The translations under genes and the position numbers were made by a program. DNA of 64,000 nucleotides from Thalassococcus profundi (GTDB lineage: Bacteria > Pseudomonadota > Alphaproteobacteria > Rhodobacterales > Rhodobacteraceae): positions 186,001 through 250,000 of the forward strand of contig NZ_QPMK01000005.1 in NCBI RefSeq assembly GCF_003344785.1, read 5' to 3'. Of the stretch, positions 53,249 to 61,809 are shown piece after piece; position 1 is the stretch's first letter, and each line of letters starts with the position of its first letter. The notes beneath the pieces were generated by a model. It was not told the origin of the DNA, made no database searches, and saw nothing but the letters and a program-made list of their open reading frames with translations.

Positions 53249-54508
53249 TTACTCCAACGCGTTGAGAAGCCGCAGCTTTTCGCCTGCATCGTCGGGGCGC
53301 GAGATCACCGCGGCGAGGTCCGCGAGCGACTGCACCGAATGCCCGGCGCGAAAGCTGTCCACATGCGGCAGCATCGCTCGGATGCCGGTCGCCTTGGGCG
53401 CGAACCCGTCCCAGCGCAGCAGCGGGTTGAGCCAGATGAGCCGCCGCGCCGAGAGGTGCAGCCGCTCCATCTCTTTCGCCAGAAGGCCGTCCGTGTCGCG
53501 GTCGAGTCCGTCGGTGATGAGCAGCACCACCGCCCCCTGCCCCATGACGCGGCGCGACCAGTCGCGATTGAACGCGTGCAGGCTGCTGGCGATGCGGGTG
53601 CCGCCTTCCCAGTCCTGCGCCTCTGCCCCCGCGGCCTTGAGCGCCGCGTCGACGTCACGGGTGGCGAGGTGCCGGGTGATGTTGGTGAGCCGGGTGCCGA
53701 ATGTGAAGGCATGGACCTTGGCCCAGCCCGCGCCCTTCTCGTTGGCGACGGCATGCAGGAAATGCAGCACCATGCGGCTGTACTGGCTCATCGACCCGGA
53801 AATGTCGCACAGCACCACGAGGTTCGGCCAGCGCGGGCGCGGCGTCTTGCGGGCGAGGCTGCGCATCTCGCCGCCCTGGCGCATCGACGCGCGGATGGTG
53901 CGGCGCCAGTCGGTCTGCCGCCCGGTGAGCGACGCCATGCCGCGCCGCGACGGGATCGGTTTCACCGGCAGGCGAAGCTGAGCCAGCATCTTCTTAGCCG
54001 CCGCGATCTCGGCGGTGGACATCTGTTCGAAATCAAGCCGCCGCAGCTTTTCCTCGGCGGACATGGTGAGCGAGGCGTCGACCTCGATCACCGTCTCTTC
54101 TTCGCGCTCGGTTTCGGGCGGCTCGGGCATCTCGGGCGCCTTGCCGTCGAGCAGCGCCTCCGCGGCGCGCTTTTCCGCGGCTTCGGCGATCTTGTCCTCC
54201 TGCACGCCGCGCACGGCGGGCAGCATCATCGACATCATGTGCTCGAGGTAGCGCGGATCGCGCCAATACAGCCGGAAGATCTGGTTGAAGGTGGCACGAT
54301 GCTCGGGCCGGTTCACGAAACAGGCATGCAGCGTCCAGTAGAAGTCGCGCTTCTCGGTAAAGCCCGCGGCTTCGACGGCGCGGATGGCGTCGATGATCCG
54401 TCCCGGACCGATGGGCAGGCCCGCCCGCCGCAGGGCGCGGGCGAAATGGGTGATGTTGTTGGCGAGTTTCGGATTCTCTGGCAATTCGAGGGGCAGGTAT
54501 TCCGGCAT
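53249..54508 (-). CDS. VWA-domain protein, CoxE-like
   Basis: The 419-residue protein has a helical N-terminal region, a Glu-rich linker (PETEREEETVIEVDASLTMS) and a C-terminal von Willebrand A domain. The metal-ion site is VVLCDISGSMSQYSRMVLHF (DxSxS), with FTFGTRLTNITRHL and LLITDGLDRDTDGLLAKEME downstream. It is the CoxE family partner of the MoxR ATPase encoded just upstream on the same strand. In carboxydotrophs the CoxD-CoxE pair matures the molybdenum site of CO dehydrogenase; here the client is unknown. Confidence 0.9.
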   Translation of the reverse strand: MPEYLPLELPENPKLANNITHFARALRRAGLPIGPGRIIDAIRAVEAAGFTEKRDFYWTLHACFVNRPEHRATFNQIFRLYWRDPRYLEHMMSMMLPAVRGVQEDKIAEAAEKRAAEALLDGKAPEMPEPPETEREEETVIEVDASLTMSAEEKLRRLDFEQMSTAEIAAAKKMLAQLRLPVKPIPSRRGMASLTGRQTDWRRTIRASMRQGGEMRSLARKTPRPRWPNLVVLCDISGSMSQYSRMVLHFLHAVANEKGAGWAKVHAFTFGTRLTNITRHLATRDVDAALKAAGAEAQDWEGGTRIASSLHAFNRDWSRRVMGQGAVVLLITDGLDRDTDGLLAKEMERLHLSARRLIWLNPLLRWDGFAPKATGIRAMLPHVDSFRAGHSVQSLADLAAVISRPDDAGEKLRLLNALE

Positions 54509-54522
54509 CAGACCCCTCCGGT

Positions 54523-54663
54523 CCGGGCCAGCGCCGACCCGCGGGGGGGCGCCTCTGACCGGCCCGCTTCACGCTTTATTCCCGCCAAATTCGCACGCCG
54601 CACCGGCTGTGCACCCGGCTTTGCCAAAGCGCCGCCCCGAAGGGCGGGTCGGCGCTGGCCCGG
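54523..54663. repeat. 20-bp perfect inverted repeat flanking about 100 bases
   Basis: The 20 bases at 54523-54542, beginning CCGGGCCAGC, recur as their exact reverse complement at 54644-54663. The interval between the arms contains no gene. The right arm overlaps the edge of family 2 repeat copy B, so the pair may be two inverted fragments of that element upstream of the CoxE-like gene. Confidence 0.75.
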
Positions 54664-54691
54664 CGGCCGCAAGCGGCCTTGATTCCGGGCC
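54632..54691 (-). repeat. Dispersed structured repeat, family 2, copy B
   Basis: An outer stem GGCCCGG (54657-54663) pairs with CCGGGCC (54685-54691) around an inner stem GGCCG/CGGCC; TTGATT fills the asymmetric side as TTGGTT does in copy A. A second hairpin, CCGCCC with GGGCGG, lies at 54632-54647 and reads with a TTCG tetraloop on the minus strand. It begins 26 bases after the MoxR-gene stop, in the sense direction of that gene. Confidence 0.8.
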
Positions 54692-54716
54692 GGTCCGTTT
54701 TTGAAAGGTGTCTCCC

Positions 54717-55625
54717 TCACGCCGGCGCCAGACCGGCCCGCGCCTCGTCCAGAAGCCGCTTTGCCTCGGAGCCCTGCAGCTTCTGGATGTCGTCCTGATA
54801 TTTCAGGATCGCCCCCAGCGTGTCGCTGATCACCTCCGGCGACAGGTCGATCACGTCGAGCGCCAGCAGGCATTTCGCCCAGTCGATGGTCTCGGCCACC
54901 CCCGGCTTCTTGAAGATGTCCTCGGTGCGCAGCATCTGCACGAAGGCCACGATCTCGCGGCTCAGCGTCTCGGCGGCTTCGGGCGCGCGGGCCTGCAGGA
55001 TCTCGATCTCGCGGTCGAACGTCGGGTAGTCGACCCAGTGATACAGGCAGCGGCGTTTCAGCGCGTCATGCACCTCGCGCGTGCGGTTCGAGGTCAGGAT
55101 GACGATGGGCGGCTCGGGCGCCTTGATCGTGCCAAGCTCGGGGATCGTCACCTGGAAATCCGACAGCGCTTCGAGCAGGAAGGCCTCGAACGGTTCGTCG
55201 GTGCGGTCAAGCTCGTCGATCAGCAGCACCGGCGCGCCGTTTTCGTCGGGCCGCATCGCTTCGAGCAGGGGCCGTTCGACCAGGAACTCGTCCGAGAAAA
55301 GCTCGGCCTGCAGCGCCTTTCGGTCGGCGCCGCCCGATGCCTCGGCCGTGCGGATCGCCACCATCTGCGCGGGAAAGTTCCATTCGTAAACCGCCGAGGC
55401 CGCGTCCAACCCCTCGTAGCATTGCAGCCGGATCAGCTTGCGGTTCAGCCCCGCCGCAAGCGCCTTGGCGATCTCGGTCTTGCCGACCCCCGCCTCGCCC
55501 TCGAGGAACAGCGGCCGGCCCAGCTTCAGCGACAGGAACACCACCGTCGCCAGAGCGCGGCCACAGACATAGCCGGTCTCCGCCAGCATGGTCTGCACGG
55601 CGTCGATGGATTGCGGGGTCTGCAT
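54717..55625 (-). CDS. MoxR-family AAA+ ATPase (CoxD-like)
   Basis: The 302-residue ATPase has Walker A GEAGVGKTEIAKAL, Walker B VLLIDELDRTDEPF, sensor 1 ILTSNRTREVHDAL and the arginine-finger region KRRCLYHWVDYP, all in the CoxD/MoxR pattern. The ATG at 55625 has AAAGGAG upstream. It probably acts as a chaperone together with the VWA protein encoded after it, remodelling or inserting metal into an enzyme. The xanthine dehydrogenase encoded 30 kb away belongs to the same molybdenum hydroxylase family as the best-known client, but a link is speculation. Confidence 0.92.
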   Translation of the reverse strand: MQTPQSIDAVQTMLAETGYVCGRALATVVFLSLKLGRPLFLEGEAGVGKTEIAKALAAGLNRKLIRLQCYEGLDAASAVYEWNFPAQMVAIRTAEASGGADRKALQAELFSDEFLVERPLLEAMRPDENGAPVLLIDELDRTDEPFEAFLLEALSDFQVTIPELGTIKAPEPPIVILTSNRTREVHDALKRRCLYHWVDYPTFDREIEILQARAPEAAETLSREIVAFVQMLRTEDIFKKPGVAETIDWAKCLLALDVIDLSPEVISDTLGAILKYQDDIQKLQGSEAKRLLDEARAGLAPA

Positions 55626-55862
55626 GGGCGCTCCTTTGGTTGGTCCGACCTTGCTGCACGGCAGGGCTGCGGGAATCAATAGCGCATAGGTCGCAATTGT
55701 CCCGTGCCCGCACTGCCGCGCAGACCGGTGAAAATGCCGCCACAGATTGACGGGCAAAGGCCAAGATGCCATGATTCGTTCAACAATAGCGGCTACGCGG
55801 GGCAAACCCCGAGCCAGGAGCGGTGACGATTTCATGACCCACGCAACGACAGGGCTGCGGCC

Positions 55863-56894
55863 ATGCGCGTAACGGCGGTGACCTGCGTCAAGAACGAAGG
55901 GCCGTTCCTTCTGGAATGGATCGCCTACAACCGGCTGATCGGGGTCACCGATTTCCTGTTCTATTCCAACGATTGCGACGACGGCACCGATGCATTGCTG
56001 GATGCGCTGGCGGCCCGCGGCATGGTGGTGCACCTCCCCAATCCCGCCAAGGGGCGCAATTACCAGATGGAGGCGCTGAAACACAGCCAGCGGCAAGAGG
56101 TCGTGCAGGCCGCCGACTGGGTCTGGGTCGCGGATGTGGACGAGTTCCTGAATATCCACGCGGGCGACCACAGGATCCCGGCGCTGATCGACGCCTGCGG
56201 CGATCCGCAGGCCATTTCCGTCACCTTCCAGTTCTTCGCCAACGACGGCATCGCGGATTTCGAGGATGCGCCGGTGATCGGGCAGTTTACCCGCTCGCAC
56301 AATCCCGACCTGTGGTGCGCCGAGACTGCGATCGAGGTCAAGACACTGGTGCGGCGGGATTTTCCGCTGCACTATTTCGGCGCGCACCGGCCATTTTTTC
56401 GCGACGGCCTGCCCTCGGAAAAGCGCCCGCGCTGGACCGACGGATCGGGCCGCGACGTGCCGCACAAGTTCCTGGTGGCCGCCAACCCGCGCCGCATCCG
56501 AAAGTTCCCCAGCGGCGGCGCGCGCGACTTCGCCACGCTCAACCACTACGCGCTGCGGTCGCTCGACAGCTACCTGGTCAAAAACGACCGCGGCGACGTG
56601 AACCGCGAGAACCGCGCCTTCGACGACACCTACTGGCGCGAACGCAACGACCCCGCCTGGGAAGATACCTCGATCCAGCGCCACCTGCCTGCGCTGCGCG
56701 ACGCCATGGCCGAGCTGTGCGCCGACCCCGAGATCGCCGCCCTGCATACCGAGGCCGTCCGCCTGCACCGCGCCAAGCGCGACGCCCTGATGGCCAAGCC
56801 CGATTACGCCCGGATGTACGACCAGCTGCGCGCGGCCCCGGCCCTGCCGCCGGGCGAGCCGGAGTTGATCGAGCAACTGGGGCTCGCATCGTGA
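55863..56894 (+). CDS. Family 2-type glycosyltransferase
   Basis: The 343-residue protein begins MRVTAVTCVKNEGPFLLEWI, then YNRLIGVTDFLFYSNDCDDG and 'WVWVADVDEFLNIHAGDHR', the nucleotide-sugar binding and DxD metal motifs of the GT2/GT92-like group (Glyco_tranf_2_4 type). A conserved LNHYALRSLDSYLVKNDRGD near residue 225 is shared with two other proteins of the cluster. It has no membrane segment. It is probably the first gene of a six-gene unit acting on a surface or extracellular glycan; donor and acceptor are unknown. Confidence 0.85.
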   Translation: MRVTAVTCVKNEGPFLLEWIAYNRLIGVTDFLFYSNDCDDGTDALLDALAARGMVVHLPNPAKGRNYQMEALKHSQRQEVVQAADWVWVADVDEFLNIHAGDHRIPALIDACGDPQAISVTFQFFANDGIADFEDAPVIGQFTRSHNPDLWCAETAIEVKTLVRRDFPLHYFGAHRPFFRDGLPSEKRPRWTDGSGRDVPHKFLVAANPRRIRKFPSGGARDFATLNHYALRSLDSYLVKNDRGDVNRENRAFDDTYWRERNDPAWEDTSIQRHLPALRDAMAELCADPEIAALHTEAVRLHRAKRDALMAKPDYARMYDQLRAAPALPPGEPELIEQLGLAS

Positions 56895-57526
56895 CCGTGC
56901 GCGTCGTCAACCTCGGCCTGCCAAAAAGCGGCACGACGACGCTGGGCGTGGCGCTGGAACGCGCCGGGCTCACGGTCGCGGATTTCAAGATCCGCCGCGG
57001 CAAGAGCCCCGATCCCGACATCGCCGGGTCTTTCGTCGCACGCCAGATGTACGAAGGATATTTCCGCACCGGCGACCCGCTCGACCGGTTGCAAGGTTTC
57101 GACGCGCTGACCGAGATCAGCGTGCTCAACCGCGATCTCTGTCTCTGGCCGCAGACCGATTTCGGCATTCTGGACGCCCTGCGCCGCCATCATCCCGAGC
57201 TCAGGTTCGTAGCCTCGATGCGCGACGCGCGCGAGATGTCCGGCAGCATGCTGCGCTGGTCCGACCTGGGCACCGACCGGCTGCCGCAAGGCCAGGTGCC
57301 GGGTCTGCCGCGGGGCTTCGGCGAGACGACACTGGAGCGTGTGCAGTGGATCGAGGCGCATCACGCCTTCCTGCGCGCCATCTTTGCCGGCGACGACCGG
57401 TTCCTGGAATACGACACCGCCGCCCCAGACGCACGCGAGACGGTCTCGGCCTTTCTGGGCATCGACCTGCCCTGGTGGGGCCGCGCCAACGAAAACACCG
57501 GCTTCCGGGCCAAGGGCGTGGCGTGA
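56891..57526 (+). CDS. Sulfotransferase-family protein with intact PAPS loop
   Basis: The 211-residue protein starts at a GTG overlapping the previous gene by four bases. The 5'-phosphosulfate loop reads LGLPKSGTTTLGVALERAGL (residues 8-27) and the 3'-phosphate region reads FVASMRDAREMSGSMLRWSD. These are the standard PAPS-binding elements, so it could transfer sulfate from PAPS to a sugar hydroxyl. The C-terminal half is short for the family, but no truncation is apparent. Overlaps on both sides (GTGA before, one base after) tie it to the glycosyltransferases. Confidence 0.8.
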   Translation: MTVRVVNLGLPKSGTTTLGVALERAGLTVADFKIRRGKSPDPDIAGSFVARQMYEGYFRTGDPLDRLQGFDALTEISVLNRDLCLWPQTDFGILDALRRHHPELRFVASMRDAREMSGSMLRWSDLGTDRLPQGQVPGLPRGFGETTLERVQWIEAHHAFLRAIFAGDDRFLEYDTAAPDARETVSAFLGIDLPWWGRANENTGFRAKGVA

Positions 57527-59925
57527 TGCGGATTTACATCCATATCGGTCTCGATGCGCAGGCCTGCGAACGGATGCAGCGTATCCTCGACGCCAAACGC
57601 GACCAACTGGTGACCAAGGGCGTGCTCTATGCCCGCAGCCCCGGCGCGAGCAATCACACGCGGCTATTCATGGCCGTGACTGACCCCGGGACCGTGGACT
57701 GCCTGCGGTTCAACCGCGGCTTCATCGCGCCGGACAAGCAGCAGGTGCTTTACGACGACGTGGCGCGCGGCCTTGCGGCCGAGGTGGCGCGGGTGCAGCC
57801 CGAAACGCTGATCCTCTCGGCGCATCAGCTGGGCGTCTCGCTGGCCTCCGCGTCGGAGTTGCAGCGCCTGCGCGGGCTGCTGCTGCCGCTCTCGGACGAT
57901 ATCCGCATCGTGGCCCATGTGGACGATCCCGCCCGCCTGCTGACCCGCCGCTACGCCGCGCAAGTGCTCGAAGGCCGGTCGCGCGACCTGTCGCTGGAGC
58001 TGGGGCTGCACGATGCGCCCGACTGGTGGGACGCGGCGCTGGCCACCCGGCCAGAGATCGACCCGGCGGCAGGGCAGTTCCACGAGGTGCAGGGCGCCTG
58101 TTGCTGGCTCGACCTCGCACGGCTGGTGCGGGAATGGGACGCGGTTTTTGGCGCGGGCGCCACGCAACTGCACAGCGTCGACCGCGACACGCTCTGGTCC
58201 GAAGCGGGTCCGGAGGTGCTGCGCCAGTGCTTCGACATCGCCGACAGCATCGGCAAGGCCGAGGCGAAAGCGCCGCCGCGCGATCCCTCCGCCGCCTGGC
58301 TGACGCGCTGCCGGCTCTTCAACGACACGGTGCTGCGGCTCCTGGGGCGCAGCGACCAGATCCTGCCGCGCCCGCTCTGGCACAAGTTCCTCGGCGAGAT
58401 CAAGGTCGGCGGCGATCCCATCGACCCCGGCGCCCTCTCGGCCCTGTCGCGGCGCTTCGCCGACGACCTCGCGGCGCTGGCCACGGCGCATCCCGGCCTC
58501 GATCCGGCGCAGATGGCGCCCGCTGCACCCGCGCCCGACTGGACCGAGACCGACCCCACCCGCGGCTTCCGCGCCACGCAATACCTGCTGGCCTTCCGCT
58601 GGCGCATCAAGCAGGCCACCAAGGAAGCGCTGGCCGACAAGGCCGCCGACCTCGCGCGCCTCAACGGGTCGACGACGCCCGCACGGGCGGAAGAGACGGC
58701 GCCCCCCACGCCTGCCGCGATGGACGCGCTCGACGCCGGCCTGTCGCCCTCTGCGCAAAAGGTCATGCCGCCGCTGGCCAAGCAGAATTTCGCCAAGCTG
58801 CAACGCTCGATCTTCGCCCCCCACAATCGCCTTGGCCGTGTCAACGAAGAGGAACTGGCCGCCGCCTACACACCGATGCCGCCGCGTACCCTGCCCTCTG
58901 GCAGCAGCGGCAACGTCATCGTCGGCTGCATGAAGAACGAGGCGCCCTATATCGTCGAATGGGTCGCTTTTCACCGCGCCATCGGGGTCGACGATTTCCT
59001 CATCTACACCAACGGCTGCGAGGACGGCACTAGCGAAATCCTCGACCGCTTGCAGGAGATGGGCGTGCTCCAGCACCGCAACAACGACAACTGGAAAGGC
59101 AATTCGCCGCAACAATACGCGCTCAACCAGGCGCTCAAGGAACCCGTGATCAAGAACGCGGACTGGATCATCCACATCGACGTGGACGAGTTCATGAACG
59201 TGCGCTGCGGCAACGGCACGCTGGACGATTTCTTCGAACGCGTCCCCGATGCCACCAATGTCGCCATGACCTGGCGGCTCTTCGGGCACAACGGCGTCAC
59301 CACCTTGTCGGACGACTTCGTCATCGACCAGTTCGACACCTGCGCGCCGAAATACTGCCCCAAGCCGCACACGGTCTGGGGCTTCAAGACCATGTTCCGC
59401 AACATCGGCGCCTACGAGAAGATCTCCTGCCACCGCCCGAACAAGCTCGACGCCGCCTTCGAGGACAAGGTGCGCTGGGTCAACGGCTCGGGTCTCGACA
59501 TGACGTCCGAGGTCAAGACCAACGGCTGGCGCAATTCCAAGAAATCCATCGGCTACGACCTTCTGCAGCTCAATCACTACGCCCTGCGCTCGGCGGAATC
59601 CTTCCTCATCAAGCGCCAGAGGGGCCGCGCGCTGCATGTCGACCGGTCGATCGGCATCAACTACTGGATCCGCATGGACTGGTCGGATTTCAAGGACATC
59701 ACCATCAAGCGCAACAGCCCGCGCCTGCGCACCGAATACGACCGGCTGATGGCCAATCCGGAGCTGGCGAAATGGCACCGATCGGGCCTGGACTGGCACC
59801 GCGCCAAGGCCGACGAGCTGCACGCCAACCCCGAATTCGAAGACCTCTACCAGCAGGCGCTCGGCCTGCGGCTCACGGAAACCGAGCGGGTGGCCTATGC
59901 CCTCGCCCTCGACATGGAGAGCTGA
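57526..59925 (+). CDS. Two-domain protein: sulfotransferase-like N-terminus without PAPS loop, fused to a glycosyltransferase
   Basis: The 799-residue protein has an N-terminal half (1 to about 400) that resembles the 'HIGxHKTGTTSIQ...NRxxLxxxGVLYP' opening of family 3-type sulfotransferases: it reads IHIGLDAQACERMQRILDAK and then QLVTKGVLYARSPGASNHTR. The loop residues Lys, Thr, Gly, Thr and Thr are gone. After a Pro/Ala-rich linker, residues from 463 form a GT2 domain (VIVGCMKNEAPYIVEWVAFH, YTNGCEDGTSE, WIIHIDVDEFMNV, LNHYALRSAESFL). The glycosyltransferase half keeps its DxD motif and looks active; the N-terminal half is probably non-catalytic or uses another donor. Confidence 0.75.
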   Translation: MRIYIHIGLDAQACERMQRILDAKRDQLVTKGVLYARSPGASNHTRLFMAVTDPGTVDCLRFNRGFIAPDKQQVLYDDVARGLAAEVARVQPETLILSAHQLGVSLASASELQRLRGLLLPLSDDIRIVAHVDDPARLLTRRYAAQVLEGRSRDLSLELGLHDAPDWWDAALATRPEIDPAAGQFHEVQGACCWLDLARLVREWDAVFGAGATQLHSVDRDTLWSEAGPEVLRQCFDIADSIGKAEAKAPPRDPSAAWLTRCRLFNDTVLRLLGRSDQILPRPLWHKFLGEIKVGGDPIDPGALSALSRRFADDLAALATAHPGLDPAQMAPAAPAPDWTETDPTRGFRATQYLLAFRWRIKQATKEALADKAADLARLNGSTTPARAEETAPPTPAAMDALDAGLSPSAQKVMPPLAKQNFAKLQRSIFAPHNRLGRVNEEELAAAYTPMPPRTLPSGSSGNVIVGCMKNEAPYIVEWVAFHRAIGVDDFLIYTNGCEDGTSEILDRLQEMGVLQHRNNDNWKGNSPQQYALNQALKEPVIKNADWIIHIDVDEFMNVRCGNGTLDDFFERVPDATNVAMTWRLFGHNGVTTLSDDFVIDQFDTCAPKYCPKPHTVWGFKTMFRNIGAYEKISCHRPNKLDAAFEDKVRWVNGSGLDMTSEVKTNGWRNSKKSIGYDLLQLNHYALRSAESFLIKRQRGRALHVDRSIGINYWIRMDWSDFKDITIKRNSPRLRTEYDRLMANPELAKWHRSGLDWHRAKADELHANPEFEDLYQQALGLRLTETERVAYALALDMES

Positions 59926-59927
59926 GC

Positions 59928-60626
59928 ATGGACGGCGCCCCCACCCCCCGCGACCCCTTCCTGCGCTCGCGCGGCATGAAGATCCCCAAGCATCCGCAGA
60001 TCACCACCGGTCGCATCCGCGGCGCCATCAAGGGCGAAACCTACGAGCGCAAGGAATGCGACGCGGTGATGCGCATGGTGCAGGACGATGACGTGGTGCT
60101 CGAACTGGGCGGCGGCATCGGCTACATGTCGACGCTGATCGCCACGCACAAGAAGGTCCGCACGGTCCATACCTACGAGGCCAACCCGACCCTCATTCCC
60201 TATATCCGCTCGGTGCACGAGGCCAACGAGGTGACCAACGTCACCGTGCACAACGCCCTGCTGGCGGATGGTCCGGGCGAGCCGGTGCCCTTCTACGTGC
60301 GGCAGAATTTCCTCGGCTCGTCGATGGACAAGTCCATCGACGAGGACAGCATCGTCAGCACCGAAATGATCGAACAGCGCGACATCAATGCCGTGCTGGC
60401 CGAGCTGAAACCCACCGTGCTGGTCTGCGACATCGAAGGCGCCGAGGCGCATCTGCTGCCCGCCGCCGATCTCTCGTGCCTGCGCGTCGCCATCGTGGAA
60501 CTGCACCCGCAGTGGATCGGCCAAGCGGGCGTGCAGGCGGTCTTCGACACCATGCACCGTGCCGGCCTCACCTATTTCCCCAAGGCTTCCGAGGCCAAGG
60601 TCGTGTCCTTCAGGAAGGGCTGGTAA
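59928..60626 (+). CDS. FkbM-family methyltransferase
   Basis: The 232-residue protein carries the SAM-binding motif VVLELGGGIGYMSTLIATHK, acidic post-I residues in HTYEANPTLIPYIRSVHEAN and the FkbM signature VLVCDIEGAEAHLLPAADLS. FkbM-type enzymes usually methylate hydroxyl groups of sugars or polyketides. It starts two bases after the preceding stop, so it is cotranscribed; the likely acceptor is the glycan built by the neighbouring transferases. Confidence 0.88.
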   Translation: MDGAPTPRDPFLRSRGMKIPKHPQITTGRIRGAIKGETYERKECDAVMRMVQDDDVVLELGGGIGYMSTLIATHKKVRTVHTYEANPTLIPYIRSVHEANEVTNVTVHNALLADGPGEPVPFYVRQNFLGSSMDKSIDEDSIVSTEMIEQRDINAVLAELKPTVLVCDIEGAEAHLLPAADLSCLRVAIVELHPQWIGQAGVQAVFDTMHRAGLTYFPKASEAKVVSFRKGW

Positions 60627-60630
60627 GCCT

Positions 60631-61689
60631 TTGAACATCCTCGCCGTTCTCTGCGTCCGCAACGAGGCGGCGTTCCTGCTGGACTGGCTGGCGCATCACC
60701 AGGCCTGCGGCGTGACCCACGTGCTTGCGCTCAGCAACGCCTGCGACGACGGCACCGACGCGATGCTGGACCGGCTGGCCGAGCTGGGCCACGTCACCCA
60801 CATCCGCAACGACGGCCCCTACGACAAGGGAGGCATCCAGTTCACCGGCCTCAAGCTGGCCGACAAGTCCGAGGCGGTGGCCCGCGCCGACTGGATCCTG
60901 CCGCTCGACATCGACGAATTCGTCAACATCCACGTGGGCGACCGGACCGTTCCCGCCCTGCTCGCCGCCCTGCCCGAGGCCACGGCGATCACCCTGACCT
61001 GGCGGCTTTTCGGCAATGCGGGCGTGGTGCGCTACGAGGACAGGCCGGTGCCTCAGCAGTTCACCCGTGCGGCGCCCGTCATCATGCACTGGCCGTGGCG
61101 GTCGGCGATGTTCAAGACGCTCTACCGCAACGACAGGACCTATCGGAACCTCGGCGTGCACCGCCCGCGCAACCCGGTCAAGGACCGGCTGGCCGAGGCG
61201 CGCTGGTTCGACGGCGAGGGTCGCCCGCTCGAAGCTCAGTTCGCCACGCGCCGCATCTTTTCCACCTATGGCCGGTCGAACTACCACCTCGCGCAGCTCA
61301 ACCATTACCCTCTGGGCGCGATGGAAAGCTACGTGCTCAAGGCCGCCCGGGGCCGCGCCGTGCACACCGATCACCTGCTGGGGCTGGATTACTGGGTGGA
61401 ACGGAATTTCAACACAGACACCGACGACACGATCCTGGCGCTGGCCGACCGCGCCGCCGCGATCCGCGCCACGCTGGCCGCCGATCCGGCACTGGCCGCC
61501 TTGCACAACACCGCCGTCGACTGGCGGCACGCCCGGTTCCGGGCGCTGATGGCCGAAGAACCCTTTCGCGCGCTCTTCGGCCGCCTGCTGATGACCCCGC
61601 CGTCGCAGCCCCTGCCCGAAGCCGTGGCCCGGGTCCTGATCGGCCACGCCACCCGCGCCCGCGCCAGGGACACGGCAAACGCCCCCTGA
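60631..61689 (+). CDS. Family 2-type glycosyltransferase
   Basis: The 352-residue protein is paralogous to the 55863 protein and the C-terminal domain of the 57526 protein: it reads ILAVLCVRNEAAFLLDWLAH, LALSNACDDGTDAMLDRL, WILPLDIDEFVNIHVGDRTV and LNHYPLGAMESYVLKAARGR. I take the TTG at 60631 as start because the GT core begins at the second codon, as in its paralogues, and because no ATG lies near; a GGAAGG lies some bases upstream. The DxD motif is intact. It is probably the last transferase of the cluster. Confidence 0.83.
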   Translation: MNILAVLCVRNEAAFLLDWLAHHQACGVTHVLALSNACDDGTDAMLDRLAELGHVTHIRNDGPYDKGGIQFTGLKLADKSEAVARADWILPLDIDEFVNIHVGDRTVPALLAALPEATAITLTWRLFGNAGVVRYEDRPVPQQFTRAAPVIMHWPWRSAMFKTLYRNDRTYRNLGVHRPRNPVKDRLAEARWFDGEGRPLEAQFATRRIFSTYGRSNYHLAQLNHYPLGAMESYVLKAARGRAVHTDHLLGLDYWVERNFNTDTDDTILALADRAAAIRATLAADPALAALHNTAVDWRHARFRALMAEEPFRALFGRLLMTPPSQPLPEAVARVLIGHATRARARDTANAP

Positions 61690-61809
61690 ATTTCGCGCAT
61701 TCGGCGCAATTTGGCCGCAAAGCCTTGGCATGTTTTCCTCAAACGAGCCCCGCAGGGGGCCATCGCAAAGCGCCCCGCCGCGGGCCATTGCCATGAGGAA
61801 TACGAGTGG

